Source: Adhaeribacter terrigena (GTDB taxonomy: Bacteria > Bacteroidota > Bacteroidia > Cytophagales > Hymenobacteraceae). Taken from it: a stretch of DNA of 64,000 nucleotides. The stretch spans positions 310,001 to 374,000 of the forward strand of contig NZ_JAEHFX010000001.1 of the NCBI RefSeq assembly GCF_016623615.1, written 5' to 3'. Positions within the stretch are counted from its first letter, which is position 1. Each line of letters begins with the position of its first letter. This document shows, piece by piece, positions 57,765-64,000 of this stretch. The position numbers and the translations under genes are program-made. A model generated the notes under the pieces. The model saw nothing but the letters and a program-made list of their open reading frames with translations, searched no databases and was not told the DNA's origin.

Positions 57765-58373
57765 TCAATCAATGATCGTCCGGAAAGTGAGGTTTACGCG
57801 GGGCTTAAAAATTGTTTTGGTAGGCGGTAAGCGGTGCAGCCAGTTGGTTTGCGTGGCATCTTTCATCACCAGTAAACTGCCGTGCCCCAGCACCAGCGAA
57901 ACCACTTGTTTGGTTTGTTTGTGTTTGAAAGCGAATTTCCGCTCTGCTCCAAAACTCAGCGAAGCAATGGTCGTGTTCCGGCCCAAAGCTTTTTCGTCGT
58001 CGGAATGCCAGGCCATGCCTTCCTCGCCCGAATGGTACAGATTCAGCAGGCAGGAATTAAACGTGGTGCCGGTTTTGGCTTCCGTCAGCGCTTTCAGTTC
58101 CAGCAATGCCGGCGTCCAGGGCAGGGCTTGTTTGGTGGTGTTGGAGTAAGTATAAGCAAATTCGCGGTCGCCGTACCAGGCCACTTTTCGTTTGGTAATA
58201 AAATGCTTCCCGAAAATATTAGCCTCATCGTTTTTCCATTCGATCTGGTGCAGCAGCAAATCATAAAACCGGTCTGCTTCCTGAAGCGGCATGATCTTCC
58301 CGAAATAATTTACCGTGCCGCCTTCGGGCAATAAATTGGTTTTTTCGTCTACCAGATTTCCAAACAGATCCAT
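57765..58373 (-). CDS. alkB: AlkB-type 2-oxoglutarate/Fe(II) dioxygenase
   Basis: A 202-residue oxidative demethylase of the AlkB family that repairs 1-methyladenine and 3-methylcytosine in nucleic acids. Iron ligands are H and D in MAWHSDDE (near 134-141) and H in WLHRLPPT (near 183); RVNLTFRTI (near 192-200) holds the arginines binding 2-oxoglutarate. GSLLVMKDATQ is conserved as well. The length fits the short ALKBH2-like bacterial type. A distant -7 box may lie at 58508-58515. Confidence 0.93.
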   Translation of the reverse strand: MDLFGNLVDEKTNLLPEGGTVNYFGKIMPLQEADRFYDLLLHQIEWKNDEANIFGKHFITKRKVAWYGDREFAYTYSNTTKQALPWTPALLELKALTEAKTGTTFNSCLLNLYHSGEEGMAWHSDDEKALGRNTTIASLSFGAERKFAFKHKQTKQVVSLVLGHGSLLVMKDATQTNWLHRLPPTKTIFKPRVNLTFRTIID

Positions 58374-58392
58374 TTTCGTTTTTTTCTAGATG

Positions 58393-58470
58393 TGGGCGTG
58401 TCCCTGCGGGCCGGGCTATCCGCTGCAAGTCCTCGCTGCGCTGCGGGCTTTCCGCTGCTATCCCTCACGC
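58393..58470. repeat. GC-rich repeat-like sequence
   Basis: A GC-rich stretch with CCTGCGGGCCGGGCTATCC and CGCTGCGGGCTTTCCGCTGC blocks that can fold on itself, in an otherwise AT-rich spacer upstream of alkB. Similar phrases are, from memory, common between genes of this phylum. No other copy is in the window. Confidence 0.5.
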
Positions 58471-58565
58471 AAATGCAGCAACCCGGTTCCTTTCCCGGAT
58501 TATTAAGCAAAATTAACGAACCCTGCACCACAAAACCAGCTCAAATTTGTTTTACCCCAAGAATA

Positions 58566-58595
58566 AAAACGCTATGCTTTAGCTCTTAAAAAGTC
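58566..58595 (-). repeat. 30-bp dispersed element
   Basis: Reverse copy between divergent alkB and padR genes. Confidence 0.8.
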
Positions 58596-58658
58596 AGGTA
58601 AGGGTGTTTTAAATGTAAACAGCATGGTTCTGAAACTTTTTTAATACCTATGAGTACA

Positions 58659-58679
58659 ATACATAAGAAAATTATGTAT
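58659..58679. promoter_or_regulatory. Inverted repeat, candidate PadR operator
   Basis: ATACATAA-N5-TTATGTAT, perfect 8-bp arms in the PadR style (ACAT/ATGT), 30 bases before the padR ATG; a near -7 box (TATCATTG, 58677-58684) overlaps it, so binding would block transcription. Confidence 0.65.
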
Positions 58680-58708
58680 CATTGCGTTCTCCTTTCAACC
58701 TCCTGAAA

Positions 58709-59050
58709 ATGATCTATTCCTCCGAACTCATAAAAGGCACCTTAAAAACCATTATCCTGAAGCTTTTAGCCGACAACAAGCGCATGTACGGCTACGAAAT
58801 CACCCAGAAAGTAAAAGAACTGACCTCGGAAAAAATTCAGATAACGGAAGGCGCTTTGTACCCAACTTTACACGCGCTGGAAGACAGCGGCCTGGTAACC
58901 ACCGAAACTGAATACATTGGCAAGCGCGTGCGCAAGTATTACAGTCTGAGCCAGACCGGCAAAACCCAGGCCCAGGAAAAAGTAAGCGAGCTGGCCGACT
59001 TTATGGAAACCATGAAATTTCTGTTAGACCTCAAACCGCAGCAAATTTAA
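58709..59050 (+). CDS. PadR-family transcriptional regulator
   Basis: ATG 58709 gives 113 residues; an in-frame TTG upstream would overlap the operator region. The winged-helix domain is complete: LIKGTLKTIILKLLADNKRMYGYEITQKV, ITEGALYPTLHALEDSGLVTTE and RKYYSLSQTGK (in parts), followed by a C-terminal dimer helix. The next gene starts at the base after the stop codon, so it is coupled to a membrane protein. PadR regulators of this small type usually repress their own operon, which fits the inverted repeat upstream. Confidence 0.93.
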   Translation: MIYSSELIKGTLKTIILKLLADNKRMYGYEITQKVKELTSEKIQITEGALYPTLHALEDSGLVTTETEYIGKRVRKYYSLSQTGKTQAQEKVSELADFMETMKFLLDLKPQQI

Positions 59051-60220
59051 ATGTACCAGCTTTCGGAAGAACAGATCGATTTCATCAGCCGCGACATCCA
59101 AAGCCGGGGGCTGGAAATGGAAAGCCTGCAGCAGGATCTGCTCGATCATGTGTGCTGCATCATTGAGCAAAACCTGGAAGCAACCGGTAATTTCGAAGGC
59201 TTTTATTTGGCAACCATCCGCACTTTTTACAAAACCGAACTAAAGGAAATAGAGGAGGAAACGCTTTTTTTACTAACCCATAAAAACTATTATGCCATGA
59301 AAAAGATTATGCTTGCCAGCGGGGCTTTTTCCGCCATTGTGCTCAGTATTGGTATCGTATTTAAATTTATGCATTGGCCCGGCGCCGGCGTATTGATTGT
59401 GATTGGTATTGCCTTGTTCAGCCTGCTTTTCCTGCCGCTGCTTTTCACCCTGAAAATAAAGGAAAAAGAACAGGCGCAAAGTCCGTTTATTTTAGCGGCC
59501 GGCACGCTCAGCGCCATTTTGTTCAGCCTCAGTACGCTTTTTAAACTCATGCACTGGCCCCTGGCAAATGTGCTCGGGTTAACGGCCATCGGCATTATGC
59601 TGCTGCTGTTCCTGCCGGTTTACTTTTTCACCGGCATCCGCAACGCCGAAACCAAAGTGAATTCGATTGTAACGTCTATTTTAATTGTAGCCGGTTCGGG
59701 ATTGTTAATGTCTTTGGTGCGGTCGCCGGGAGGTTCTACCAGGCTCAACGAGCTTAATACGAGCTATTTTTTGCGCAACGAACAGATCCTGCACCAGGAA
59801 CAAAAACAAGTTGCTGATTTCCTGAAAACGAACCCCGGAAAACAGGATGCTTTCGCGCAAAGCCAGAAAATAAACGCGCTATGCGAAGAATTGAAAGCCT
59901 ACATTTTAGAAAGGGAAACCGGCCGTAAAATCCTTCCGTCCGAGCTGGAAAAGGAAAACACCTTGCTAACCGACGGTTGGGTACGCGATTATTTCAAAGA
60001 TGATCTGCCGGCTGCTCAAAAACTAAAAACCTTAAGCAGTTTGGTAGAAACCTATAATCAAATAAACGCCAAAACCGGAAACCCCAATTTTGTACCCATT
60101 CCGGTAAAAGAAACCGTGCTCGATAAAAGCGAAGAAAGAACGTTGGCCGCCCTGAATGGTTTTACTCAGATCCAGATCATGGTTTTGCAAAATGAGCAAA
60201 ATTTGCTGGCGCAGAAATAA
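59051..60220 (+). CDS. Membrane protein partner of PadR regulator
   Basis: A 389-residue protein. The N-terminal about 70 residues (LSEEQIDFISRDIQSRGLEMESLQQDLLDHVCCIIEQ, in parts) look like the helical HAAS-type domain typical of PadR-linked genes. Four or five membrane helices follow between about 78 and 220, with KFMHWPGAGVLIVIG and FKLMHWPLANVLGLTAIG forming a duplicated motif like that in GldL of the gliding/T9SS motor. The C-terminal 170 residues are soluble and helical. A membrane-stress sensing role with PadR is inference; it is too different from GldL to call it that. Confidence 0.8.
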   Translation: MYQLSEEQIDFISRDIQSRGLEMESLQQDLLDHVCCIIEQNLEATGNFEGFYLATIRTFYKTELKEIEEETLFLLTHKNYYAMKKIMLASGAFSAIVLSIGIVFKFMHWPGAGVLIVIGIALFSLLFLPLLFTLKIKEKEQAQSPFILAAGTLSAILFSLSTLFKLMHWPLANVLGLTAIGIMLLLFLPVYFFTGIRNAETKVNSIVTSILIVAGSGLLMSLVRSPGGSTRLNELNTSYFLRNEQILHQEQKQVADFLKTNPGKQDAFAQSQKINALCEELKAYILERETGRKILPSELEKENTLLTDGWVRDYFKDDLPAAQKLKTLSSLVETYNQINAKTGNPNFVPIPVKETVLDKSEERTLAALNGFTQIQIMVLQNEQNLLAQK

Positions 60221-60223
60221 GAA

Positions 60224-60253
60224 AAAACGCTAGGATTTTAAATGAATAAACTC
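60224..60253 (-). repeat. 30-bp dispersed element overlapping a terminator
   Basis: Reverse copy; its AAACTC end is the start of the terminator's left arm. Confidence 0.8.
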
Positions 60254-60284
60254 CGCTGCAGTAGAAGTAGCGGAGTTTTTTTAT
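60248..60284. terminator. Bidirectional terminator
   Basis: AAACTCCGCT, 12-base loop, AGCGGAGTTT plus T run, between convergent genes. Confidence 0.85.
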
Positions 60285-60315
60285 TGAATTCTCATAAGAT
60301 ATTTCAGTTACCTGA

Positions 60316-61719
60316 TCAATGCTGGATCACCAGTTTTTCGGTAACCGTTCCGGCTTCGGAAATCAGATTCAGCAGGTAAATCCCGTTCGGATATTTTTCC
60401 ACGTTCAGCAATAATTCGGTTTCAGCAATTAAAGTTTCGTGCAGCAATTTGCCGGTCAGGTCGCGGAGTTGCAGCGTGGTCTGCGGGCGTTTTTCCGGGA
60501 AGAAAAAGTTTACGGTCTGGCTGGCCGGGTTCGGATAATAGGCAAACGTTGGTTTCGCTACATCATCGGAGAGCCCGGTTACAGTTTGCAGTACGGTAGC
60601 CATAAAATCGCGGGCCGGGTTCGGCGAAATAATATCCTGGTTAATGAGCATGCCAATGGCCACGCTATCCTGCGGCGAATACAACATGCAGGCCGCATAC
60701 CCGAAATAATTTCCCGCGTGGCCCCAATAGGTTTTACCGGCCGTTGGAAAACGCATCACGCCCAGGCCATATCCGTTAAAATAACTGCCATTCACGTTCG
60801 TAAAAGCAAGCATTTCATTCAGCGAACCAGGGGAAAGCACCTTGCCTGAATACAGATCATGGGCCCATTTTGCCAGATCGAACGCATCGGTAAAATAACC
60901 GCCATCCGCCTCCGCCGAACTCCACAACGCGATCCGTGAATAACCCGAAACATCTACCGCCTGCAACGGATTCATGTTAGGTGCAGCCCAGTTATGGGCC
61001 GTCGGGTTCGGGTATTGCTCAAAAACTTCCATGTGCGTGTTCTGCAATGTGCGCGGCACCAGCAGATCCTGACGCAAAACTTTGTGCAACGAATCTGCCG
61101 TAACCGCTTCGATCACTTCGCCGAGCAGCACGTAATTGGCGTTGCAGTAACTCCAGGGGCCGCCCGGCACACCGACCGGTGGCGTTAAAAAAGAATCGAT
61201 CACGGCGGGTATGTACCAGATCTTATTCAGATCGCGGAACATGGCGTCTTCCCAGGCTACGTTCGTTACGTCGCCCAGGCCGCTTTTATGGTTAAGCAAT
61301 TGCCGGATGGTCAGGTTCGGATTTACGTACTGGTGCGAGCCGATAAATTCATGCAGCGAATCGGAAAGTTGTAATTGATTAGCATCTACCAACTTCATGA
61401 TCTGGGCGGCAATAAAGGTTTTGGTAACGCTGCCCGCGCCCAGCAGCATGGCTGTATCCATGGCTACTCCCCCGTGCGAAATCCCGCTCACACCTTTCCA
61501 GGTGCCCTGTTTCTGACTGTAAACCGCCGCCGAAATACCTTTTACCCGGTACTGGGTTCGCAGATTATCGACCGAATTTTGCAGCACTGCAGCCTTGGCG
61601 CCGGTTATGCGCTGCTGGGCATTGGCGGTAAGCAAAGAACCCGAAAAAAGGAGGACGGCTAAAAGAACGCCTAAAAAGCGTAGCGGGAAATAACCATTTC
61701 GGAAGTAAAGTTTTCTCAT
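60316..61719 (-). CDS. Serine hydrolase (class C beta-lactamase-like) with T9SS domain
   Basis: A 467-residue exported enzyme. The signal peptide ends LTANAQ. The beta-lactamase/DD-peptidase fold occupies about 40-370: S-x-x-K in GAGSVTKTFIAAQ, Y-x-N in WSYCNANYVLLGE, and H-A-G in WGHAGNYFGY in place of KTG. A T9SS sorting domain (YYPNPASQTVNFFF on) ends the protein, so it is sent to the surface or medium, unlike periplasmic lactamases. Likely an esterase or D-amino peptidase; beta-lactam hydrolysis is not implied. It is preceded by a 405-base gap. Confidence 0.9.
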   Translation of the reverse strand: MRKLYFRNGYFPLRFLGVLLAVLLFSGSLLTANAQQRITGAKAAVLQNSVDNLRTQYRVKGISAAVYSQKQGTWKGVSGISHGGVAMDTAMLLGAGSVTKTFIAAQIMKLVDANQLQLSDSLHEFIGSHQYVNPNLTIRQLLNHKSGLGDVTNVAWEDAMFRDLNKIWYIPAVIDSFLTPPVGVPGGPWSYCNANYVLLGEVIEAVTADSLHKVLRQDLLVPRTLQNTHMEVFEQYPNPTAHNWAAPNMNPLQAVDVSGYSRIALWSSAEADGGYFTDAFDLAKWAHDLYSGKVLSPGSLNEMLAFTNVNGSYFNGYGLGVMRFPTAGKTYWGHAGNYFGYAACMLYSPQDSVAIGMLINQDIISPNPARDFMATVLQTVTGLSDDVAKPTFAYYPNPASQTVNFFFPEKRPQTTLQLRDLTGKLLHETLIAETELLLNVEKYPNGIYLLNLISEAGTVTEKLVIQH

Positions 61720-61989
61720 GCAGTTTTAGTTAAATAGTAGCCAATCAGGTTTGTCCGGAAGCAGGTTATTCAGGTGGGAGGAAGCAGTGAAAATTTGCTT
61801 GGAAAGCCCGTTTCAGAAGAGGGTTTTACCAGTCTTAAAACAGTTCAACAGCAATTCCGGACACCTGTCTCTTACAACCGCTATGCCAGAGTAAGCTTTC
61901 ATTTAAAACAGCTTTTAAAAATGGTTTCTGAGAAGTATTCCGGCAAAACACTGTACTGTTTCCGGACGGTAAATGTCTGTTTTCGATGC
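61720..61989. other. Noncoding gap upstream of the serine hydrolase
   Basis: Two opposed frames of 78 and 97 codons overlap here (61774-62071), but neither has coding character. No promoter box of good quality was seen. Confidence 0.5.
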
Positions 61990-62019
61990 AGTTTTCTCCT
62001 GCAAAACCATACCGTTTTA
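61990..62019 (+). repeat. 30-bp dispersed element
   Basis: Forward copy 60 bases from an opposed copy at 62050-62079. Confidence 0.8.
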
Positions 62020-62049
62020 GGGCTTTTTTACCCCCAAGGAAGGTCGCTT

Positions 62050-62079
62050 GAAACGCTATGGTTTTAAGCAAAAAAAAAC
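62050..62079 (-). repeat. 30-bp dispersed element overlapping a terminator
   Basis: Reverse copy running into the A tract of the DinB terminator. Confidence 0.75.
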
Positions 62080-62108
62080 GCCGCCAGGTAAATCCGGCAG
62101 CGTTTAAT
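62070..62108 (-). terminator. Terminator of the DinB gene
   Basis: AAACGC-C-GCC and GGC-A-GCGTTT with one mismatch, A/T tracts on both sides, 17 bases past the stop. Confidence 0.75.
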
Positions 62109-62124
62109 TTCCTTTCAAAGTCGG

Positions 62125-62598
62125 TTAAACCAGCACTTTATTTTTTATCACTTTCTTCAGCGCCATTACGTAGCCCAGGTGAATGCCTTCGTGGAATGGC
62201 AGGAATGAAATGGCCTCGTCGATATTCTGAATGGCTACGCCGTAGCGGGTAGTCCAGGGCGTATAATTGGTGAAAATATTTTGCCCATAATCGGTTTCCA
62301 GTTGGTCTAACGTAGTGAAAAGCATTTCTTTGATCTTTTCTACTTCTTCCGCAGTAACACGCTGCTCGGGTTTGCTTTCGGGTTTGTAAGCCAGGAAAAA
62401 TGCATTTTCAATTTTTAAAGGCAGACCCGCCCGGAAATAGCAAACGCCTTGCTGCGCCGCAATCAGGTGCGCCACGTTCCAGATAATATTGTTATTAAAG
62501 CCGGCCGGAATTTCGTTTATTTCTTCTATTGTAAGATCATGGATGAGGTTAAGTAAAGCCTCACGGGTTTTGCGAATGGTTTCTATTTGCGGGTGCAT
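62125..62598 (-). CDS. DinB-family four-helix protein
   Basis: A 157-residue protein with the DinB/YfiT-like bundle. Three metal-binding histidines characteristic of the fold can be picked out: NVAHLIAAQQG (near 46), and FHEGIHLGYVMALKK (near 134-148), where H-x-G-x-H is the paired motif. Members act as metal-dependent thiol transferases or nucleases of unknown substrate; this one cannot be assigned. Single gene with its own terminator. Confidence 0.87.
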   Translation of the reverse strand: MHPQIETIRKTREALLNLIHDLTIEEINEIPAGFNNNIIWNVAHLIAAQQGVCYFRAGLPLKIENAFFLAYKPESKPEQRVTAEEVEKIKEMLFTTLDQLETDYGQNIFTNYTPWTTRYGVAIQNIDEAISFLPFHEGIHLGYVMALKKVIKNKVLV

Positions 62599-62685
62599 TT
62601 TCAGACGAATGTAGGTTAAAAATAAGGATAAATGGTGCCCGAATTTAGAAGAAAGTTAAGCAAATGCAAAGCTAAGTTTGTAAAG

Positions 62686-62715
62686 AAAACGATAGGGTTT
62701 AGATGAAAAAACGCT
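62686..62715 (-). repeat. 30-bp dispersed element overlapping a terminator
   Basis: Reverse copy whose end (AAAAAACGCT) is the left arm of the toxin gene terminator. Confidence 0.75.
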
Positions 62716-62740
62716 GATGAAATATTACCGCAGCGTTTAA
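62706..62740 (-). terminator. Terminator of the toxin-antitoxin operon
   Basis: AAAACGCTG, 14-base loop, CAGCGTTT. Confidence 0.7.
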
Positions 62741-62741
62741 A

Positions 62742-63050
62742 TCACATTTTAATGTTCCTTAATTTATCAGGATCCTGGCGGGTATCGAATAGCGCACCTA
62801 TAAAAATGATGTCTTTTTCAACCCAGTAAATGAGCTTGTAATTCCCCTCGACCAAATATCAATATTCGTTTTTCTTGCTTTTCAATAAAACTTCATGCTG
62901 CCCCATTGTTGGTTGACTGGGCAATAATTTCGTTTTACTAACCAGATCTTTTGAAATTTTCCGGGCTACGTCCAGGCTGGCAGTTGTTTTATAAAAGTCG
63001 AAAATTGCTTCAAGTTGCACAATTGCACTATCGGTCCAGACAATTTTCAT
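62742..63050 (-). pseudogene. parE: RelE/ParE toxin gene with in-frame TGA
   Basis: The frame begins MKIVWTDSAIVQLEAIFDFYK and continues as a ParE-like toxin for 102 codons to a TGA at 62742-62744, but codon 64 is TGA (in K-N-E-Y-stop-Y-L-V-E-G-N-Y-K). The part after the stop (Y-K-L-I-Y-W-V...F-D-T-R-Q-D-P) is the normal C-terminal strand pair, with the conserved R-Q-D-P. Family members usually have Y-R-Y-L-V here, so a CGA to TGA transition explains it. The truncated product lacks the active-site strands and should be inactive. It overlaps the antitoxin gene by four bases (ATGA). Confidence 0.85.
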
Positions 63051-63289
63051 GACCAGGAATCAATATCCTTTTCCAGGTCTTCGGCGCTTCTGAAACGGCC
63101 ATTGGCAGCATCGTCTTCGGCGCTGTCTATCATTTTATTGAACTCCTCCATGGACATGGGATTTACTTCGGCCGCGTATAATTTCTGTTTTTCTGATTGC
63201 AGGATTTGTTCGAATTTAGCTACGATTTTTTCGTTGTTCAGCCGCAAGAATTCTTGTACAAAATGTATTTTCCGAGCTTGTATGTCCAT
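63047..63289 (-). CDS. Antitoxin of a ParE-type pair
   Basis: An 80-residue helical protein of the kind that precedes ParE/RelE toxins in Bacteroidota. NEKIVAKFEQILQSEKQKL forms a long helix, while the acidic end MSMEEFNKMIDSAEDDAANGRFRSAEDLEKDIDSW is the usual toxin-wrapping segment. It has no clear N-terminal DNA-binding domain, so it probably works by direct binding. The 4-base overlap with the toxin start implies coupled translation. It still looks intact even though the toxin is broken. Confidence 0.8.
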   Translation of the reverse strand: MDIQARKIHFVQEFLRLNNEKIVAKFEQILQSEKQKLYAAEVNPMSMEEFNKMIDSAEDDAANGRFRSAEDLEKDIDSWS

Positions 63290-63361
63290 AATGAAATCTT
63301 TTCAAGTAAAATTAAATTGAAAATTACGCTTTTGTTTAGAACAATTTTTGAGAACTTTTAA

Positions 63362-63745
63362 TTAAAAAATAAACTCTAAAATTTTAGGTGAAAGCCACCC
63401 AACAATTCCAATTAATGTACCTATTACAATAGAGTAAATTGCAATCTTACGAGTTTTGATATTTTCCTCATAAGTTCTATAGTATTCTCTTCCTTTTTGT
63501 TTAATCCTTGATTTAACAAAAATATTCTCAGTTGAATCTTCCGGGAAATCACGACCCAGCATACGTAATCCTTTGTAATTGTAGATGCTTTCTTGCTCTA
63601 TATAGTCTTGGGCTTCTTCAAGAATTGTTTCTAAATATTCTTTTGATGGTATATCTTTTTTACCAAAAGCATTTCTAACGTCATAAAAATTTCCATCATC
63701 ATGCTTAGATAAATATTTTAAGATTTTTAATTGAACTTGGTTCAT
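63362..63745 (-). CDS. Hypothetical protein with C-terminal membrane helix
   Basis: A 127-residue protein. The first 55 residues (MNQVQLKILKYLSKHDDGNFYDVRNAFGKKDIPSKEYLETIL, in parts) could be a winged-helix-like domain; a charged linker (KSRIKQKGREYYRTYEENIKTRK) leads to one hydrophobic helix (about 102-122), so it is likely a tail-anchored membrane protein. The gene is markedly more AT-rich than its neighbours, with AAA/AAT/ATA-biased codons, which suggests recent transfer together with the toxin-antitoxin genes. I do not recognise the family. Confidence 0.65.
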   Translation of the reverse strand: MNQVQLKILKYLSKHDDGNFYDVRNAFGKKDIPSKEYLETILEEAQDYIEQESIYNYKGLRMLGRDFPEDSTENIFVKSRIKQKGREYYRTYEENIKTRKIAIYSIVIGTLIGIVGWLSPKILEFIF

Positions 63746-63766
63746 CTTATAAATATTTTAACCACT

Positions 63767-63796
63767 AAAACGCTATCCTTTTTCCTCCAGACCTAC
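63767..63796 (-). repeat. 30-bp dispersed element, degenerate
   Basis: AAAACGCTATCC core kept, A-tract arm lost. It overlaps the last codon of the edge gene. Confidence 0.5.
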
Positions 63797-64000
63797 TCCC
63801 CACTACTACCACCAGCTCCACCAGAACCCTGCTGCTTCAACTGCTCCCGCATCGGATTCGTACCGCGTTCATTCCGGTCTTTAAACAACTCAAACCGCGA
63901 AGGCGCTAAACGTCTTGGAAAACTATTATTATTCAGATCAATATCCGCCGTTTCTAAAAACGGATCCAGCGTAAACGACACTACCGGCTTTTCAGTAATG
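63793..64000 (-). CDS. C-terminal end of a probable M1-family metallopeptidase (cut by window edge)
   Basis: The open frame runs from the window edge to the stop at 63793 with no need for an internal start. The readable 68 residues begin ITEKPVVSFTLDPFLETADIDLNNNSFPRR, then APSRFELFKDRN. A V-x-L-D-P-x-x-x-T-A-D-x-x-x-x-N-N-x-(F/W)-P closing strand is typical of the C-terminus of Bacteroidota M1 peptidases. The final 15 residues form a Gln/Gly/Ser-rich tail. The catalytic part lies outside, so the family is an inference. Confidence 0.5.
   Translation of the reverse strand, partial: ITEKPVVSFTLDPFLETADIDLNNNSFPRRLAPSRFELFKDRNERGTNPMREQLKQQGSGGAGGSSGE

Noticed and set aside
61774-62071. Two opposed frames (97 and 78 codons) in the gap before the serine hydrolase
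   Set aside because: They overlap each other and contain a 30-bp element; neither has coding bias or recognisable domains.
62859-62861. In-frame TGA as selenocysteine in the ParE-like toxin
   Set aside because: No selenocysteine insertion hairpin is apparent after it, RelE/ParE toxins are not selenoproteins, and family members usually have arginine at this place.

Overview
The window is a 64 kb piece of a Bacteroidota chromosome, most likely from the Cytophagales (Hymenobacteraceae-like). The evidence is a set of secreted proteins with C-terminal type IX secretion (T9SS) sorting domains, -7 boxes of the Bacteroidota form TAnnTTTG, an ABC permease fused to an M1 peptidase, a short NuoG, and almost no Shine-Dalgarno sequences. 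I see no rRNA, tRNA, CRISPR array, prophage or intact transposase. Genus assignment is inference.

Layout. 1-12960: a likely peroxiredoxin start, a small membrane protein, a NupC-type nucleoside transporter, SodA, TadA, an ABC exporter with a permease/M1-peptidase fusion, the rRNA methyltransferase RlmI, a very acidic protein, a HEAT-like protein and a subclass B1 metallo-beta-lactamase. 13153-22718: AspS and two giant GEVED/PKD adhesin-like T9SS proteins. 22929-37932: the respiratory complex I operon nuoABCDEFGHIJ-(terminator, unrelated gene)-KLMN, leftward. 38199-43719: three T9SS proteins and PruA. 43920-54719: a YjjG-like nucleotidase, an ArsR-type regulator, NDH-2, an OmpA-like lipoprotein, a hydrolase, a DUF3037/HipA-like pair, an ABC ATPase, and VOC and SRPBCC proteins. 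55147-64000: a CHU_C-type T9SS protein, AlkB, a PadR regulator with its membrane partner, a T9SS serine hydrolase, DinB, a ParE-type toxin-antitoxin pair with a broken toxin, and the end of a probable M1 peptidase.

The most unusual content is between the genes. (1) A 30-bp element of fixed length occurs about 55 times, in both orientations, in nearly every spacer. Its forward form is KAS-TTTTT-N7-AAA-N3-TA-S-CG-TTTT, with A/T tracts about one helical turn apart. It provides stop codons for three genes in the same register, supplies arms or loops of several terminators, and occurs twice inside one coding region. Its layout resembles DNA-uptake sequences (a core plus phased AT tracts), but its function is unknown. 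(2) Three copies of a composite noncoding repeat of about 300 bp (4161-4450, 44869-45165, 50697-51020) contain a multi-stem fold. Several of its stems differ in sequence between copies yet still pair, which suggests a structured RNA. (3) Many spacers have self-complementary simple-repeat ends around the 30-bp element. A 52-bp perfect palindrome and other repeat families are also present.

Metabolically the window combines both NADH dehydrogenase types (complex I and NDH-2), superoxide and alkylation defence (SodA, AlkB), proline catabolism (PruA) and a large T9SS-exported surface repertoire.
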